Of a stretch of DNA of 64,000 nucleotides, positions 10,294 through 19,461 are shown in pieces (position 1 is the first letter of the stretch; each line of letters opens with the position of its first letter). The position numbers were made by a program, and so were the translations under genes. The notes under the pieces were generated by a model. It was given only the letters and a program-made list of their open reading frames with translations. It did not search any database and was not told the DNA's origin. The DNA is from Flammeovirgaceae bacterium UBA2366 (GTDB taxonomy: Bacteria; Bacteroidota; Bacteroidia; Cytophagales; Cyclobacteriaceae). The stretch lies in assembly GCA_002344065.1 (NCBI GenBank), contig DDTK01000013.1, positions 1-64,000 of the forward strand. The letters are read 5' to 3'.

Positions 10294-10356
10294 AGTAAAA
10301 GTTAATTTATCCAAACTTTATTCTTTTGGTCTGTGTCTACACAGTTTATGGTGTAG

Positions 10357-11685
10357 TTACTTATATTGTTTCCCCTTCTTAATCACCATATCCACACGTT
10401 GCAGCAATGCAATATGACTTAATACATCACCCTTCACAGCAATAATATCAGCATACTTGCCTTCGCTGATCGTTCCAAAATCTTTCTCCACACCCATCGC
10501 CACGGCCGGCCAGTACGTTGCTGCGCGAATGGTGTACATCGGGTCGAAACCAAATTTGTTTACCCACACGTCCAGTTCGTTCCAGGTGCTTTGGCTGTGG
10601 AACTTCATTGGTATGCCGCTATCGGTACCAATCAGCAACACCACGCCTGCATTTTTGAGTTGATTTATTTTTGTTTCCAGTGTTGGCTTTCGCAACGGAT
10701 TCAACCCGAAATAAGAAAGCCTACCCGGATGCTTGATGGATTGTTTGATATCATTAATGATCGAATCGGGTAAACCTAAATGCCATGAGGTGTTGTCAAG
10801 GTGTTCGGGATTGTCGCGCACGTATTCATAATTGTATAGTCCTTCAACTGTTGGTGTCCAAAACAGCGGGCCCAAACTCATTTTCGCGGTGCGCTCTTTG
10901 ATCATGGCGATAATATCAGCCGGATACTCGGGCGCTGCGGCCAGCCCGGTATGTTCAAAGCAATCAACGCCTGCTTTCAGACCTCTTCGTATTTCATCGG
11001 GGCGGTGTGCGTGCGCCACTACTTTCAGTTTATTCTTGTGTGCTTCATCTACCACGGCCAAATATTCTGCGTCTGTCATTTCATCCTGATCGATCAGTTT
11101 GATGCAATTCACGCCCGCTTTGGCCAGGCGTTGTACTTTTGCACGCGCATCGGCCTCTCCCTTAACACCCCATCGGAATTCAGCTGTGCCCGGATAGGGT
11201 TCTTTCTGGATGAAGGGGCCGCTCATGTACATCGTTGGTCCTGGTATTTCTCCCTTGTTAATGCGATCACGAACATTAATGCTTGTTTCCAATGGTGCGC
11301 CCAGATCGCGCGCGCTGGTGACTCCGGCCAGCAAAAGTTGGTGTGCCGATGAAGGCATGATAACATCCTTAGCGATTTTCAAATAAGTTTTGTCCCAATG
11401 GGTGTAGTCACTGTGCCCGTTAATCATCAGGTGCACATGCATATCCCACAGGCCGGGCAATATGCTCATCCCTTCGGTTGAAATGACTTCAGCATTTTTT
11501 GGAATGTCAATAGAACCAATTTGTCCAACAGCCTTTATGCGTTCTCCCTCAATGATGACGACTGAATTTTGTAATGGCTTACCGCCATAGCCATCAATGA
11601 GTGTTCCGCCCACGAGAGCCTTAATTTGTGACCATCCGTGCATCTGAAGCATGAGGGCTAGTAAAAGGGCGATAACTTTTCTCAT
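10357..11685 (-). CDS. secreted amidohydrolase family protein
   Basis: Imidazolonepropionase-like amidohydrolase of 442 residues with an N-terminal signal peptide (KVIALLLALMLQMHGWS). The metal site is shown by GLWDMHVHLM, VVAHAHRPDE, DCFEHTG and LIGTDSGIPM, all in the expected order along the TIM barrel. The C-terminus returns to the small beta domain, TISEGKYADIIAVKGD. Such exported amidohydrolases in Bacteroidota act on peptides or cyclic amides. It lies just upstream of, and on the same strand as, the M20 peptidase and the S9 peptidase, suggesting a shared scavenging role. Confidence 0.92.
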   Translation of the reverse strand: MRKVIALLLALMLQMHGWSQIKALVGGTLIDGYGGKPLQNSVVIIEGERIKAVGQIGSIDIPKNAEVISTEGMSILPGLWDMHVHLMINGHSDYTHWDKTYLKIAKDVIMPSSAHQLLLAGVTSARDLGAPLETSINVRDRINKGEIPGPTMYMSGPFIQKEPYPGTAEFRWGVKGEADARAKVQRLAKAGVNCIKLIDQDEMTDAEYLAVVDEAHKNKLKVVAHAHRPDEIRRGLKAGVDCFEHTGLAAAPEYPADIIAMIKERTAKMSLGPLFWTPTVEGLYNYEYVRDNPEHLDNTSWHLGLPDSIINDIKQSIKHPGRLSYFGLNPLRKPTLETKINQLKNAGVVLLIGTDSGIPMKFHSQSTWNELDVWVNKFGFDPMYTIRAATYWPAVAMGVEKDFGTISEGKYADIIAVKGDVLSHIALLQRVDMVIKKGKQYK

Positions 11686-11734
11686 AACAGAAAGTACGTT
11701 ATTCCCTGATTAGATAGCAAACGAATGGAGTTAC

Positions 11735-11775
11735 ACCTTTGGTATTATACAAAAAGTATAATACCTTTAGTATAA
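11735..11775. promoter_or_regulatory. perfect 10-bp inverted repeat, probable operator
   Basis: The sequence GGTATTATAC (11741-11750), five A residues, then GTATAATACC (11756-11765) forms a perfect 10-bp inverted repeat. ACCTTTGGTAT and ACCTTTAGTAT also form an 11-bp direct repeat with one mismatch across the same site. It sits 23 nt before the ATPase gene. There is no T-run after it, so it is more likely a binding site for a dimeric regulator than a terminator. Confidence 0.5.
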
Positions 11776-11787
11776 ATTATCGAAGGA

Positions 11788-12897
11788 ATGAATCCGTTTG
11801 TTGTTATCGGTTACCGGGGGAATGAAACTTTTTGCGATCGGGAGAACGAAACCCGTGCCCTGATCAAAAACCTGAAAAATGGTCGGAATACCTGCATTAT
11901 CTCCCCTCGCAGACTTGGCAAAACCGCCCTTATCTATCATGTTTTCGCCAATTTAAAAGATTGGGTCTGCGTGTATGTTGACCTGAATCTCTGCAACAAC
12001 CTGGACGACTTCCTGAAAAGTCTTGCCTCCTCGCTGGCTAACATTCCCTCCGCCCATAAATTTTCTTTTCTGGAATTGCTCACTTCGCTCAAGTTCAGTG
12101 TTGAAATGGATGCGCTTACTGGCCAGTATAGTGTAGGGTTTAACCTGGTGAGGCCGGGTGATAATAAAAAATCGGTTTCTGAACTTTTGAAAATCATCGC
12201 CAAGCAGAAGAATGTGGTCATTGCGCTCGATGAATTCCAGCAGATACTTAGCTTCAAGGAAGCACAGGTGGAAGGTTGGCTTAGGGCCGAAGCCCAACAG
12301 CATAGCTCGATCCGGTTTATTTATTCCGGAAGTCAGCAACGGGTGCTGCATGAAATGTTTGGATCGAATAAACGCCCCTTCTTCCACAGTGCCGAACTAA
12401 TGACTTTAACCAGTATACCGAAAGATGTGTACACCAATTTTATTGTTGATCAATTCAAGAAAGGGAAAAAAAGTATTTCAAAAGATGTTGCCGGCTTCAT
12501 CTACGACTACTGCTTGGGATTCACCGCGTACATTCAGTTAGTATGTAATCACCTATATGATGACACGCTTCGAATAGTAAAGGAAGATTCCGTGCTGACC
12601 ACTGTTGGAGAACTCTTAAAACAATATGAGCCGTTTTATTTAAAACTAAAAAAGCCTATAACGGATATGCAGTTCAGGGTTCTCTATGCTGTAGCTAAAC
12701 TGAAAAAAGTTTATGCCATAACCGGAAATGAGTTTATGAGTGCCGCGGGGATCACAAATCCCTCTTCAGCAAGCAAAGCTATTGCTTCACTGCTAAAATA
12801 CGACCTCATTTATACCGACACAGACGCAAGTGGAAAGGAATTCTTTAGTATTGATGATGTTCTCTTTTTACGTTGGCTTGAACGACAAAGCATATAA
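11788..12897 (+). CDS. PF01637-type ATPase (ATPase_2 family)
   Basis: STAND-like P-loop ATPase of 369 residues. The Walker A loop is the atypical SPRRLGKTALI at about residues 39-49 and Walker B is NVVIALDEF at about 142-150. The sensor region FIYSGSQQRVLHEMF follows, as in this family. The C-terminal part, from about residue 290, is a winged-helix domain (GITNPSSASKAIASLLKYDL). Similar genes are widespread as single, often horizontally moving, units in archaea and Bacteroidota, and their function is largely unknown. The start lies just after a strong inverted repeat, hinting at regulated expression. Confidence 0.88.
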   Translation: MNPFVVIGYRGNETFCDRENETRALIKNLKNGRNTCIISPRRLGKTALIYHVFANLKDWVCVYVDLNLCNNLDDFLKSLASSLANIPSAHKFSFLELLTSLKFSVEMDALTGQYSVGFNLVRPGDNKKSVSELLKIIAKQKNVVIALDEFQQILSFKEAQVEGWLRAEAQQHSSIRFIYSGSQQRVLHEMFGSNKRPFFHSAELMTLTSIPKDVYTNFIVDQFKKGKKSISKDVAGFIYDYCLGFTAYIQLVCNHLYDDTLRIVKEDSVLTTVGELLKQYEPFYLKLKKPITDMQFRVLYAVAKLKKVYAITGNEFMSAAGITNPSSASKAIASLLKYDLIYTDTDASGKEFFSIDDVLFLRWLERQSI

Positions 12898-12922
12898 TAA
12901 TTGATCGCTAATTAAAAATAAA

Positions 12923-13744
12923 ATGCCACACATCAACTGTAACAATGCCAGTCTATATTACATCGATGAAGGTGCCGGAGAGGAAACCATTGTCTTTTCA
13001 CACGGCCTTTTGTTTTCTCATGAAATGTTCCGGGCACAAATCGATTATTTCAAAACCCGCTACCGCTGTATTGCGTACGATCATCGCGGACAAGGGCAAA
13101 GCGAGGTGACTGATTCCGGATGTGATATGGACAGTTTGTTTGTGGATGCTGCCGCGCTTATTGAAAATTTACAATTGGGCGCAGTTCATTTTGTTGGCTT
13201 AAGCATGGGTGGTTTTGTAGGTATGCGGCTGGCTGCTCGCAAACCAAACGTGGTAAAGAGTCTTACGCTAATGGAAACCTCTGCCGATGAAGAAGTGAAT
13301 AAACTAAAATACCAGGCGCTGAATGTGATTTTCAAAATTGCCGGCAGTAAGCCTATTTCAAAAAAAATAATGAATATTCTTTTCGGAAAAACGTTTATGA
13401 ACGACCCTGAAAGAGCGGAGGAGAGATTATACTGGGAAAATAAAATGATGGCTTTGCCAAAAACAGTTACCCGAGCTGTAAGCGGTGTGATTAACCGAAG
13501 CGGTGTATTTGAGGAAATAAAATCCATTCAAAAGCCAACCTTAGTTATGGTGGGAGATGAAGATGTGGCCACAAAACCTGAAAAGGCAAAACGCATTCAT
13601 AAGCAAATCAATGGATCAGTTTTAGAAATTATTCCTGGTGCCGGCCACAGTTCAACTATTGAACAACCGAAATTCGTAAATGCTATTCTTGAAAAGTTTT
13701 TGAGTCATGTACAGCCTGGTAATAGCTCTTCTGTAGGTCACTAA
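12923..13744 (+). CDS. alpha/beta hydrolase
   Basis: Cytoplasmic alpha/beta-hydrolase of 273 residues. The oxyanion region VFSHGLLFSHEMF, the nucleophile elbow FVGLSMGGFVGM with catalytic serine, the aspartate in VMVGDEDVATKPEK and the histidine in PGAGHSSTIEQP are all in place. This arrangement matches 3-oxoadipate enol-lactonase-like or esterase-type members, but no ring-degradation genes are nearby, so the substrate is open. It lies 25 nt after the ATPase gene and 12 nt before the site-2 protease gene, so it probably shares a transcript with at least the latter. Confidence 0.92.
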   Translation: MPHINCNNASLYYIDEGAGEETIVFSHGLLFSHEMFRAQIDYFKTRYRCIAYDHRGQGQSEVTDSGCDMDSLFVDAAALIENLQLGAVHFVGLSMGGFVGMRLAARKPNVVKSLTLMETSADEEVNKLKYQALNVIFKIAGSKPISKKIMNILFGKTFMNDPERAEERLYWENKMMALPKTVTRAVSGVINRSGVFEEIKSIQKPTLVMVGDEDVATKPEKAKRIHKQINGSVLEIIPGAGHSSTIEQPKFVNAILEKFLSHVQPGNSSSVGH

Positions 13745-13756
13745 ACTTACTTCTCT

Positions 13757-14845
13757 ATGAAAATGAAATATTCGTTATCGCTTGGTCGTGTTGCAGGTGT
13801 CCAAATTTTCATTCACTGGACCTTTCTTATTCTCATTGGGTGGATTGTTTACATCAACCTGAAGCAGGGCATGGGCACCGTTGATATTATCTGGAGCGTA
13901 TTGTTTATCCTCACATTATTTGCCTGTGTTACCGCGCATGAACTTGGACATGCCTTGGCCGCAAAACGATATCACATCAAAACACGAAACATTACGCTGC
14001 TACCGATTGGCGGATTAGCCCAGCTCGAATCCATACCAGAAAAACCAAAAGAAGAACTCGTGGTTGCACTGGCCGGTCCACTGGTAAACATCATCATCGC
14101 GGTGGCTTTGTTTCCGCTTATTAAAATCAGTCCATATGCCATTGAAGAAATGGACTTGACCCGACTAAGCCATCACAACTTTTTGTTTTCGCTAATGGTA
14201 GTGAATATCTGGCTTGCCGTTTTCAATATGATTCCTGCCTTTCCTATGGATGGTGGACGTGTGTTCCGTGCGTTGTTATCATTTAAATTTGAGCGAAATG
14301 TTGCTACACGCATTGCAGCATCCGTAGGCCAATTGCTTGCCGTTGGATTTGTGTTTATCGGATTTTTCTACAATCCGTTTTTAATATTTATTGGTGTTTT
14401 CATTTTCCTTGGAGCTCAGGCCGAGGCTCAGTTTGCAGAAGCCAAATCATTGTTGAAGGGGTATACTGTGGCGGATGCTTCCATGCGGGACATTCCAATA
14501 GTGAAGCCCGATGATACGATAGAATATTGCTCCGATCGCTTGCTGGCTTCTCAAAACAAAAATTTTATTGTTGCCGATGATAGCGGTGTTGTTGGCACCT
14601 TAAACCGAGACGAAATAATAAAGGCTTTACGTGAAGGAAAGTTTACGAGTCCGGTATCGGAGGCAATGAATCGCGATTTCATTTCACTGGACACAAATGC
14701 TTCGTTAGAAGAAGCCTGGACCACCATGCAAACAACCCGCAAAACTGCCGCACCTGTTTTTTCAGCAGGTCAACTGGTGGGTATGATTGATACAGAAAAT
14801 GTGGCTGAGTTTTTAATGATCAGCGAGGCAAAAAATAAAGAGTGA
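13757..14845 (+). CDS. site-2 protease family protein with CBS pair (M50, SpoIVFB-like)
   Basis: Intramembrane zinc metalloprotease of 362 residues. The HExxH site is in TAHELGHALAAKR (about residues 59-71), and the second metal ligand motif is AFPMDGGRVFRALL in a later helix. About five hydrophobic segments span the membrane. After residue 235 two CBS motifs follow (TVADASMRDIPIVKPDDT and SPVSEAMNRDFISLDTNAS), which in this family sense nucleotides and control protease activity. It ends one base before the convergent hydroxylase gene. Confidence 0.93.
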   Translation: MKMKYSLSLGRVAGVQIFIHWTFLILIGWIVYINLKQGMGTVDIIWSVLFILTLFACVTAHELGHALAAKRYHIKTRNITLLPIGGLAQLESIPEKPKEELVVALAGPLVNIIIAVALFPLIKISPYAIEEMDLTRLSHHNFLFSLMVVNIWLAVFNMIPAFPMDGGRVFRALLSFKFERNVATRIAASVGQLLAVGFVFIGFFYNPFLIFIGVFIFLGAQAEAQFAEAKSLLKGYTVADASMRDIPIVKPDDTIEYCSDRLLASQNKNFIVADDSGVVGTLNRDEIIKALREGKFTSPVSEAMNRDFISLDTNASLEEAWTTMQTTRKTAAPVFSAGQLVGMIDTENVAEFLMISEAKNKE

Positions 14846-15505
14846 CTACTCGTACATCAACTCCTTTACTTTTTCTTTATCCTCCTTCTCGTTTTTTAGA
14901 TCGAACATCGTTCCAAATACATGATCCCAAAGTGTAGAACTAACACCAAAGCCATGATGCTCATTTTTATAGTGATGAAGATGATGGTTTCTCCACAGCC
15001 CCTTCATCCACTTGAAGGGAGGATTCCAGGCATGAATGGCGTAATGCATACTCCCGTAAATGAGGTAGCCCAATAAAAACCCCGGAAAAAACAAAAAAGC
15101 ATATATACCCATCACTAAGTACATCAACCCAAAGATTGTAGAGGCAATAATCAGGCTGGGGATTGGAGGCATAAAAAGACGCTGCTTGTCCCGTGGATAC
15201 TCATGATGGTTTCCGTGCATGATGTACAAAATTTTCCGCGAGCGCTCTGTTTGCGGAATAATATGAAAAATAAAGCGATGAGCCAGGTATTCAAAGAAAG
15301 ACCAGAAAAACATACCTGCAAAAAATACCAAAACCACTAAATAAACCGGATGGCTTAAAACCGCGCTACTGTAATAAAGCATGTACGAAATCACAGGAAT
15401 GTACATGCCCCAGATAACCAGAGGATGGGCCTTAGTAAGCATTTCCAGAAAATGATTATCAAATAGCTGAGCCTGACCTTTGTTGTGGATTTTATCGAAT
15501 TTCAT
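14846..15505 (-). CDS. sterol desaturase / fatty acid hydroxylase family protein
   Basis: Integral membrane di-iron oxygenase-like protein of 219 residues. Histidine clusters of the family are present: AHRFIFH, MHGNHHEYPRD, HYAIHAW and NHHLHHYKNEHHGFG. Four hydrophobic segments surround them. The order and spacing fit fatty acid 2-hydroxylases, which modify sphingolipid or lipid A acyl chains, but the lipid substrate here is inferred. I chose the ATG at 15505 rather than the in-frame start at 15574 because the upstream residues are hydrophobic without being part of the family. Confidence 0.9.
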   Translation of the reverse strand: MKFDKIHNKGQAQLFDNHFLEMLTKAHPLVIWGMYIPVISYMLYYSSAVLSHPVYLVVLVFFAGMFFWSFFEYLAHRFIFHIIPQTERSRKILYIMHGNHHEYPRDKQRLFMPPIPSLIIASTIFGLMYLVMGIYAFLFFPGFLLGYLIYGSMHYAIHAWNPPFKWMKGLWRNHHLHHYKNEHHGFGVSSTLWDHVFGTMFDLKNEKEDKEKVKELMYE

Positions 15506-15583
15506 AATGACATTTTGCCTGAAATCGACCCAAAGGTAAATACAACAATTAAATACGTCAATGATTTTTATCACTGGCCGGTT

Positions 15584-15940
15584 TCACTTCGGCTTTGAAG
15601 AAGGATTCTTCCGATTAAGATATTTAAAGGCATCGGTCATCATAAACGTTCCGGTAATTCCCGTGACCCCTCCTGTAACCAGCAACACTTTTCCTAAGTC
15701 ATCATATTTCCTTCCCAACATTAAGCCCCCCGCAATTGTAACCGAGTACCCAATTGTGGCCACAATAATCCCTGATTTAAATTTCTTTTGTGAGGTGGCC
15801 AGGTTGAGTTGAATTTGGTCAACATCCGCGCGGAGCAAAAGTATTTCTCGCTTCAGTGAATCAACATCCGAAACAGGAACCTCTTGAGCAAACACAAAAA
15901 GCGGTAGAATAAGCACGCTGCTAAGAATTATCGATTTCAT
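15584..15940 (-). CDS. small exported or membrane protein, unknown
   Basis: Protein of about 118 residues from the ATG at 15940, with a signal sequence (KSIILSSVLILPLFVFAQ). A short helical region predicted to coil (DVDSLKREILLLRADVDQIQLNLATSQ) precedes two hydrophobic glycine-rich segments, GIIVATIGYSVTIAGGLMLG and LLVTGGVTGITGTFMM. In-frame ATGs exist upstream to 15976, where the start would overlap the response regulator stop by four bases, so translational coupling is possible. I do not recognise the family; the layout suggests a membrane-tethered coiled coil. Confidence 0.65.
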   Translation of the reverse strand: MKSIILSSVLILPLFVFAQEVPVSDVDSLKREILLLRADVDQIQLNLATSQKKFKSGIIVATIGYSVTIAGGLMLGRKYDDLGKVLLVTGGVTGITGTFMMTDAFKYLNRKNPSSKPK

Positions 15941-15972
15941 AACCATTGGATAATTCTGCAAGATAAAACGCA

Positions 15973-16734
15973 TCATCGATCAAGCCAATTTTTAAAGGCA
16001 TGCACGCGCTCCCGACTTATTGTAAGGTCATGTTCACAAGGCTGATTAAGTCTTATCTCCATGCGCGAACTGATAAGTCCTTTCACTTCTGCAATGGCAT
16101 CTATGCTCACCATAAATTTTCGGCTAATGCGAAAGAAATTGACCGGATCAAGCAAGGTTTCCAGCTCTTCCAATGTATGATCAATCATAAACTTCCGATT
16201 CTCTTTCTTTGTAACGAGGTAAGCCACCTTGCCATCTGCAAAAAAGTAGGCGACTTCGCTGGCTGGTTTAAATTGAAGTTTATTTCCGGATTTCAACAAG
16301 AAGCGCTCCTTAAATACAGTGTTGTTTTGTTTCAGTGCTTCTTTGAGTAGTGCTATTTCTTCAGGCTGAATCGACTTTGCTTTAATTTTTCTGTACTTAT
16401 CTAGGGCATTTTGCAATTCTGCCTTCTTAACCGGCTTTAGCAGATAATCAATGCTAAAATGTTTAAAGGCTTGAAGAGCATATTGATTATAGGCTGTGGT
16501 GAAGATGATTGGCTTGTCTATTTGTACTTTATCAAAGGCCTCAAAACTTTTGCCATCGGCCAACTGAATATCAAGCAAGAGCAGATCAATTGAGTTTGGT
16601 GTCGCAAAAATGCGAACTATCTCCTCCACGCTGTCAACGTGCTCCGATACCTCCAAAGAGGGGTCGCATTCCCTTAAGAGGCCAATCAGGCGCTCGGCAG
16701 CCAGGGGTTCGTCTTCCGCGATCAATACTTTCAT
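15973..16734 (-). CDS. LytTR family response regulator
   Basis: Two-domain DNA-binding response regulator of 253 residues. The receiver domain starts MKVLIAEDEPLAAERL, has the phospho-acceptor aspartate at about residue 55 in LLLLDIQLADG, and the conserved threonine and lysine in IFTTAYNQYAL and LLKPVKKAEL. The C-terminal LytTR domain (about 150-253) contains FFADGKVAYLVT and FFRISRKFMVSIDAI. Its start overlaps the end of the sensor kinase gene by four bases, which marks them as a cognate pair. The target genes are unknown. Confidence 0.95.
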   Translation of the reverse strand: MKVLIAEDEPLAAERLIGLLRECDPSLEVSEHVDSVEEIVRIFATPNSIDLLLLDIQLADGKSFEAFDKVQIDKPIIFTTAYNQYALQAFKHFSIDYLLKPVKKAELQNALDKYRKIKAKSIQPEEIALLKEALKQNNTVFKERFLLKSGNKLQFKPASEVAYFFADGKVAYLVTKKENRKFMIDHTLEELETLLDPVNFFRISRKFMVSIDAIAEVKGLISSRMEIRLNQPCEHDLTISRERVHAFKNWLDR

Positions 16735-17756
16735 TCAACAAGCTCCAAAAGTGGAATTTTTACAGTAAACCGGCTTTCTGTCCTTTCAATCTCTACTTTC
16801 CGGTTACTTAAAAACTCATAACGGCTCTGAATGTTTTTCAAACCAATCAGGGTTGACTCCTCCTTTATTTCCTTTGGTTGAAGTGTATTACTCACAACGA
16901 TTGATCCGTTTATTGTGCTTAGGCTGATTTCAAGCGGATTCTTGCGCGACACAACATTGTGTTTGATTGCATTTTCGATAAGCATCTGAAGAACCGCTGG
17001 CGCAACGTAAAATTTATCTCCATCGCGATTGATCTCGTTTTTAACCAAAATATTTTCACCAAACCTGATCTTCAGCAAATACAGATAGGATTCTATGAAG
17101 GCCAGTTCTTCATTTAAGGAAACAACTTTTTTTTCCTGGTTATAAAGCAGGTACCGATATACAGAAGAAAGCTGTTCAATAAATTTTGCTGAAACTTCGG
17201 AATCTTTGTATACCAAGGTGGAAAGTGCGTTCAGGCAATTAAAAAGAAAGTGTGGATTAATCTGATTACGCAGCGCTTCAAATTGTGCCTCGATTGAAAT
17301 CTTTTTTAATTGCTCCGCTTCCAATTGTGTTTTTTTAAGTTTTTCCATGTAAAACACTATCGCATTCACACAATTCAAAAACAAGTTTACCCGAAAACCA
17401 AAGGCCATAAGCAGGGTAAGATGTTCAGCATTTATCTGCACCGGTATATCTGCTACAGCGTACAGGGCTTGCATGGAAATGAAACAAACCACAGCCACAT
17501 TTACCAGGCTCAGCAAAAATAAGATTAGTAGCGGGTGTAGTTTCTTATTGAAAAAAATGTGCAGTCTGCCGAGCCGGCTTTCAATCAGGCGATTGAGTTC
17601 CCAAACACCAAAAACCACCAGGGCCAGTGTTACGAAAAGTAATGTGCCGGAAATAGGGAAGTTGAAAAGTTTATCTCCTACTGTGTACCGGATGTTCAGG
17701 TAGGAATAAATTGCCAGTGCAAGAATAAAAAGATAACGGTAGCGAATTTTAAACAC
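16731..17756 (-). CDS. sensor histidine kinase, LytS/YehU type
   Basis: Membrane histidine kinase of 341 residues with four hydrophobic segments in the first 130 residues and no large sensor domain. The His_kinase motif QINPHFLFNCLNALS contains the phosphorylated histidine, and the ATPase region has VLQMLIENAIKHN (N box) and STLIGLKNIQSRYEFL (G box). It precedes the LytTR regulator on the same strand with a four-base overlap. Family knowledge: such pairs often sense envelope or small-molecule signals; the stimulus here is unknown. Confidence 0.95.
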   Translation of the reverse strand: MFKIRYRYLFILALAIYSYLNIRYTVGDKLFNFPISGTLLFVTLALVVFGVWELNRLIESRLGRLHIFFNKKLHPLLILFLLSLVNVAVVCFISMQALYAVADIPVQINAEHLTLLMAFGFRVNLFLNCVNAIVFYMEKLKKTQLEAEQLKKISIEAQFEALRNQINPHFLFNCLNALSTLVYKDSEVSAKFIEQLSSVYRYLLYNQEKKVVSLNEELAFIESYLYLLKIRFGENILVKNEINRDGDKFYVAPAVLQMLIENAIKHNVVSRKNPLEISLSTINGSIVVSNTLQPKEIKEESTLIGLKNIQSRYEFLSNRKVEIERTESRFTVKIPLLELVE

Positions 17757-17800
17757 TGTGCAGCAATTTAAAACGAATGTACAAAATCATTTATATAGAA

Positions 17801-17830
17801 GAAGTCCCGCACGGTTGCACGGGACTCTTC
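17801..17830 (-). terminator. strong hairpin after the fasciclin gene
   Basis: On the minus strand GAAGAGTCCCG and CGGGACTTCTTC form a long, nearly perfect stem with the inner bases TGC/GCA extending it. It lies about 25 nt after the fasciclin-gene stop and before the kinase gene on the same strand. The T-run is poor (CTTCTTCTATAT), so it may end transcription weakly or protect the mRNA 3' end. Confidence 0.55.
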
Positions 17831-17852
17831 ACTCCTAAACCTACCCCTCTTC

Positions 17853-19265
17853 CTATAAAATACCTGTAGGAATAAGAACCTTATCGATGGCGTGAATAAC
17901 ACCATTGGTTGCATGAATGTTAAGTGATGCACCTATCAAGCCAGCTGCGGGTGTACTGCCATTACCATCGGTTATGGTAAGGTTGGATACGTTCACCGTC
18001 ACATTCTGATTAAGTGTACCAACTGATCCGCTTGCCAAATCGGTTGAGAAAACACGTGCACCCACAATGTGATGCTGCAATACCTCAGCCAATTTAGTGT
18101 TTCCTATGGCAGCCTCAAGCGCATTAAGATCAGCAACACCTACCGCTGCGTACAGTGCCTGGAATGCTGCATCTGTTGGTGCAAATACAGTAAGGTTACC
18201 TGGAGCACCAGCGGCATCCAATAAAGTTGGAACTTTAGAAAGAGCTGCTACCAATTGCGTGAACTGAGGCGAAGAAGATGTTGACGCTGCTACTGCTATC
18301 TGGGCGATAGTTTGAGAAGGCGGTAATAGCGTTCTGTCAATAACATGTACAACACCATTTGATCTGGTTATATCTGTTGCTGTTACTTGTGTTGTTCCGT
18401 TAATAAATACACCTGCTGTTCCTTTGCTCAGGTAAATGTTACCATTTAACGTAGCGGCTGATGAACTTCCATTAGCAATGTTTGCTGCAAGAACTTCACT
18501 ACCAATTACGTGATAGGTAAGTACGGCATTTAATGTTGCTTCGTTAGGCAACGATGTAATACCCGCAGCAGTAAAGGCCGCGTTTGTTGGCGCAAATAAA
18601 GTTTTCTTTTCTGCATTAAGTAATGTTTGCAATACCGTTGGAGATGCTGCTTTAACGGCTGCGATCAGCGTTGTGAAATTTTTATTGAAAAAAGCTGGAG
18701 CAACAATAGTTCCAACGATAGGTGTGATTGAAGGTGGTACGAGAACCGCATCAATAACATGAACAATTCCATTAGTTGCCTCTACATCTGCTGTAACAAC
18801 ATTCACCGTTCCGTTCAAGCGAATTCCGCCAGAGGTGCTAACCGTAATGCTCTCACCGCCTACTGTTGCTACAGGGCCAGCGGTTAATTGTGAAGACCTT
18901 ACGGCTGCGCTGGAAATAACATGATACTGTAATACATCGCGCAGTACATCTTCTGGTATATCATCTAAACTTGATTGACCAATAGCGGTTAGTAATCCGG
19001 CAAAGGCATCATTGGTGGGGGCAAATACAGTAAAGTTTCCGGTACCGCTTAATGTTGTTACCAGGTCAGGAAATTTAACAAGCGCGGCAACCAAGGTTGA
19101 CAGATTGCTGTTGCCCTGAGCCAACGTTACAATGTTTTGTGTCGGCTGCATAGAATTATCATCATCGTTACAACTTGATATTGTTAGCGTGACAATCGCC
19201 AACGCAATCAACGTTACCTTGGCCTTACTAAGCCAATCTTTGAAAAAACTTTGTTTTGTCTTCAT
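17853..19265 (-). CDS. lipoprotein with three fasciclin (FAS1) domains
   Basis: Surface or periplasmic lipoprotein of 470 residues. The signal VTLIALAIVTLTISSC ends in a lipobox cysteine followed by NDDDN. An acidic stretch directly after the acylated cysteine is a common feature of surface-exposed lipoproteins in Bacteroidota. Three FAS1 domains follow (about 38-180, 185-315, 318-468), each with the VFAPTNDAF-type first box and the VHVIDAVLVPP-type second box. FAS1 proteins mediate adhesion or matrix contact. It stands alone in its transcript, with a strong hairpin after the stop and a 196-nt leader region. Confidence 0.95.
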   Translation of the reverse strand: MKTKQSFFKDWLSKAKVTLIALAIVTLTISSCNDDDNSMQPTQNIVTLAQGNSNLSTLVAALVKFPDLVTTLSGTGNFTVFAPTNDAFAGLLTAIGQSSLDDIPEDVLRDVLQYHVISSAAVRSSQLTAGPVATVGGESITVSTSGGIRLNGTVNVVTADVEATNGIVHVIDAVLVPPSITPIVGTIVAPAFFNKNFTTLIAAVKAASPTVLQTLLNAEKKTLFAPTNAAFTAAGITSLPNEATLNAVLTYHVIGSEVLAANIANGSSSAATLNGNIYLSKGTAGVFINGTTQVTATDITRSNGVVHVIDRTLLPPSQTIAQIAVAASTSSSPQFTQLVAALSKVPTLLDAAGAPGNLTVFAPTDAAFQALYAAVGVADLNALEAAIGNTKLAEVLQHHIVGARVFSTDLASGSVGTLNQNVTVNVSNLTITDGNGSTPAAGLIGASLNIHATNGVIHAIDKVLIPTGIL

Positions 19266-19461
19266 AATGGGTATGTTTAAAGTTATTGGTTAAAAATTGA
19301 ACAACTTTAAAACCCAGCTACACGCAAGTTGTCTTACCGGTTGGGATCAAATGGTAATAAAAACGGAGTGTGTTGCTATATTCAGGGAGTGAACTGTGCC
19401 CTGATAGTGTCAACCCTACAATAGCATGTTTAGGGTAACTGAAAGAAGTGTTTAACGATAT

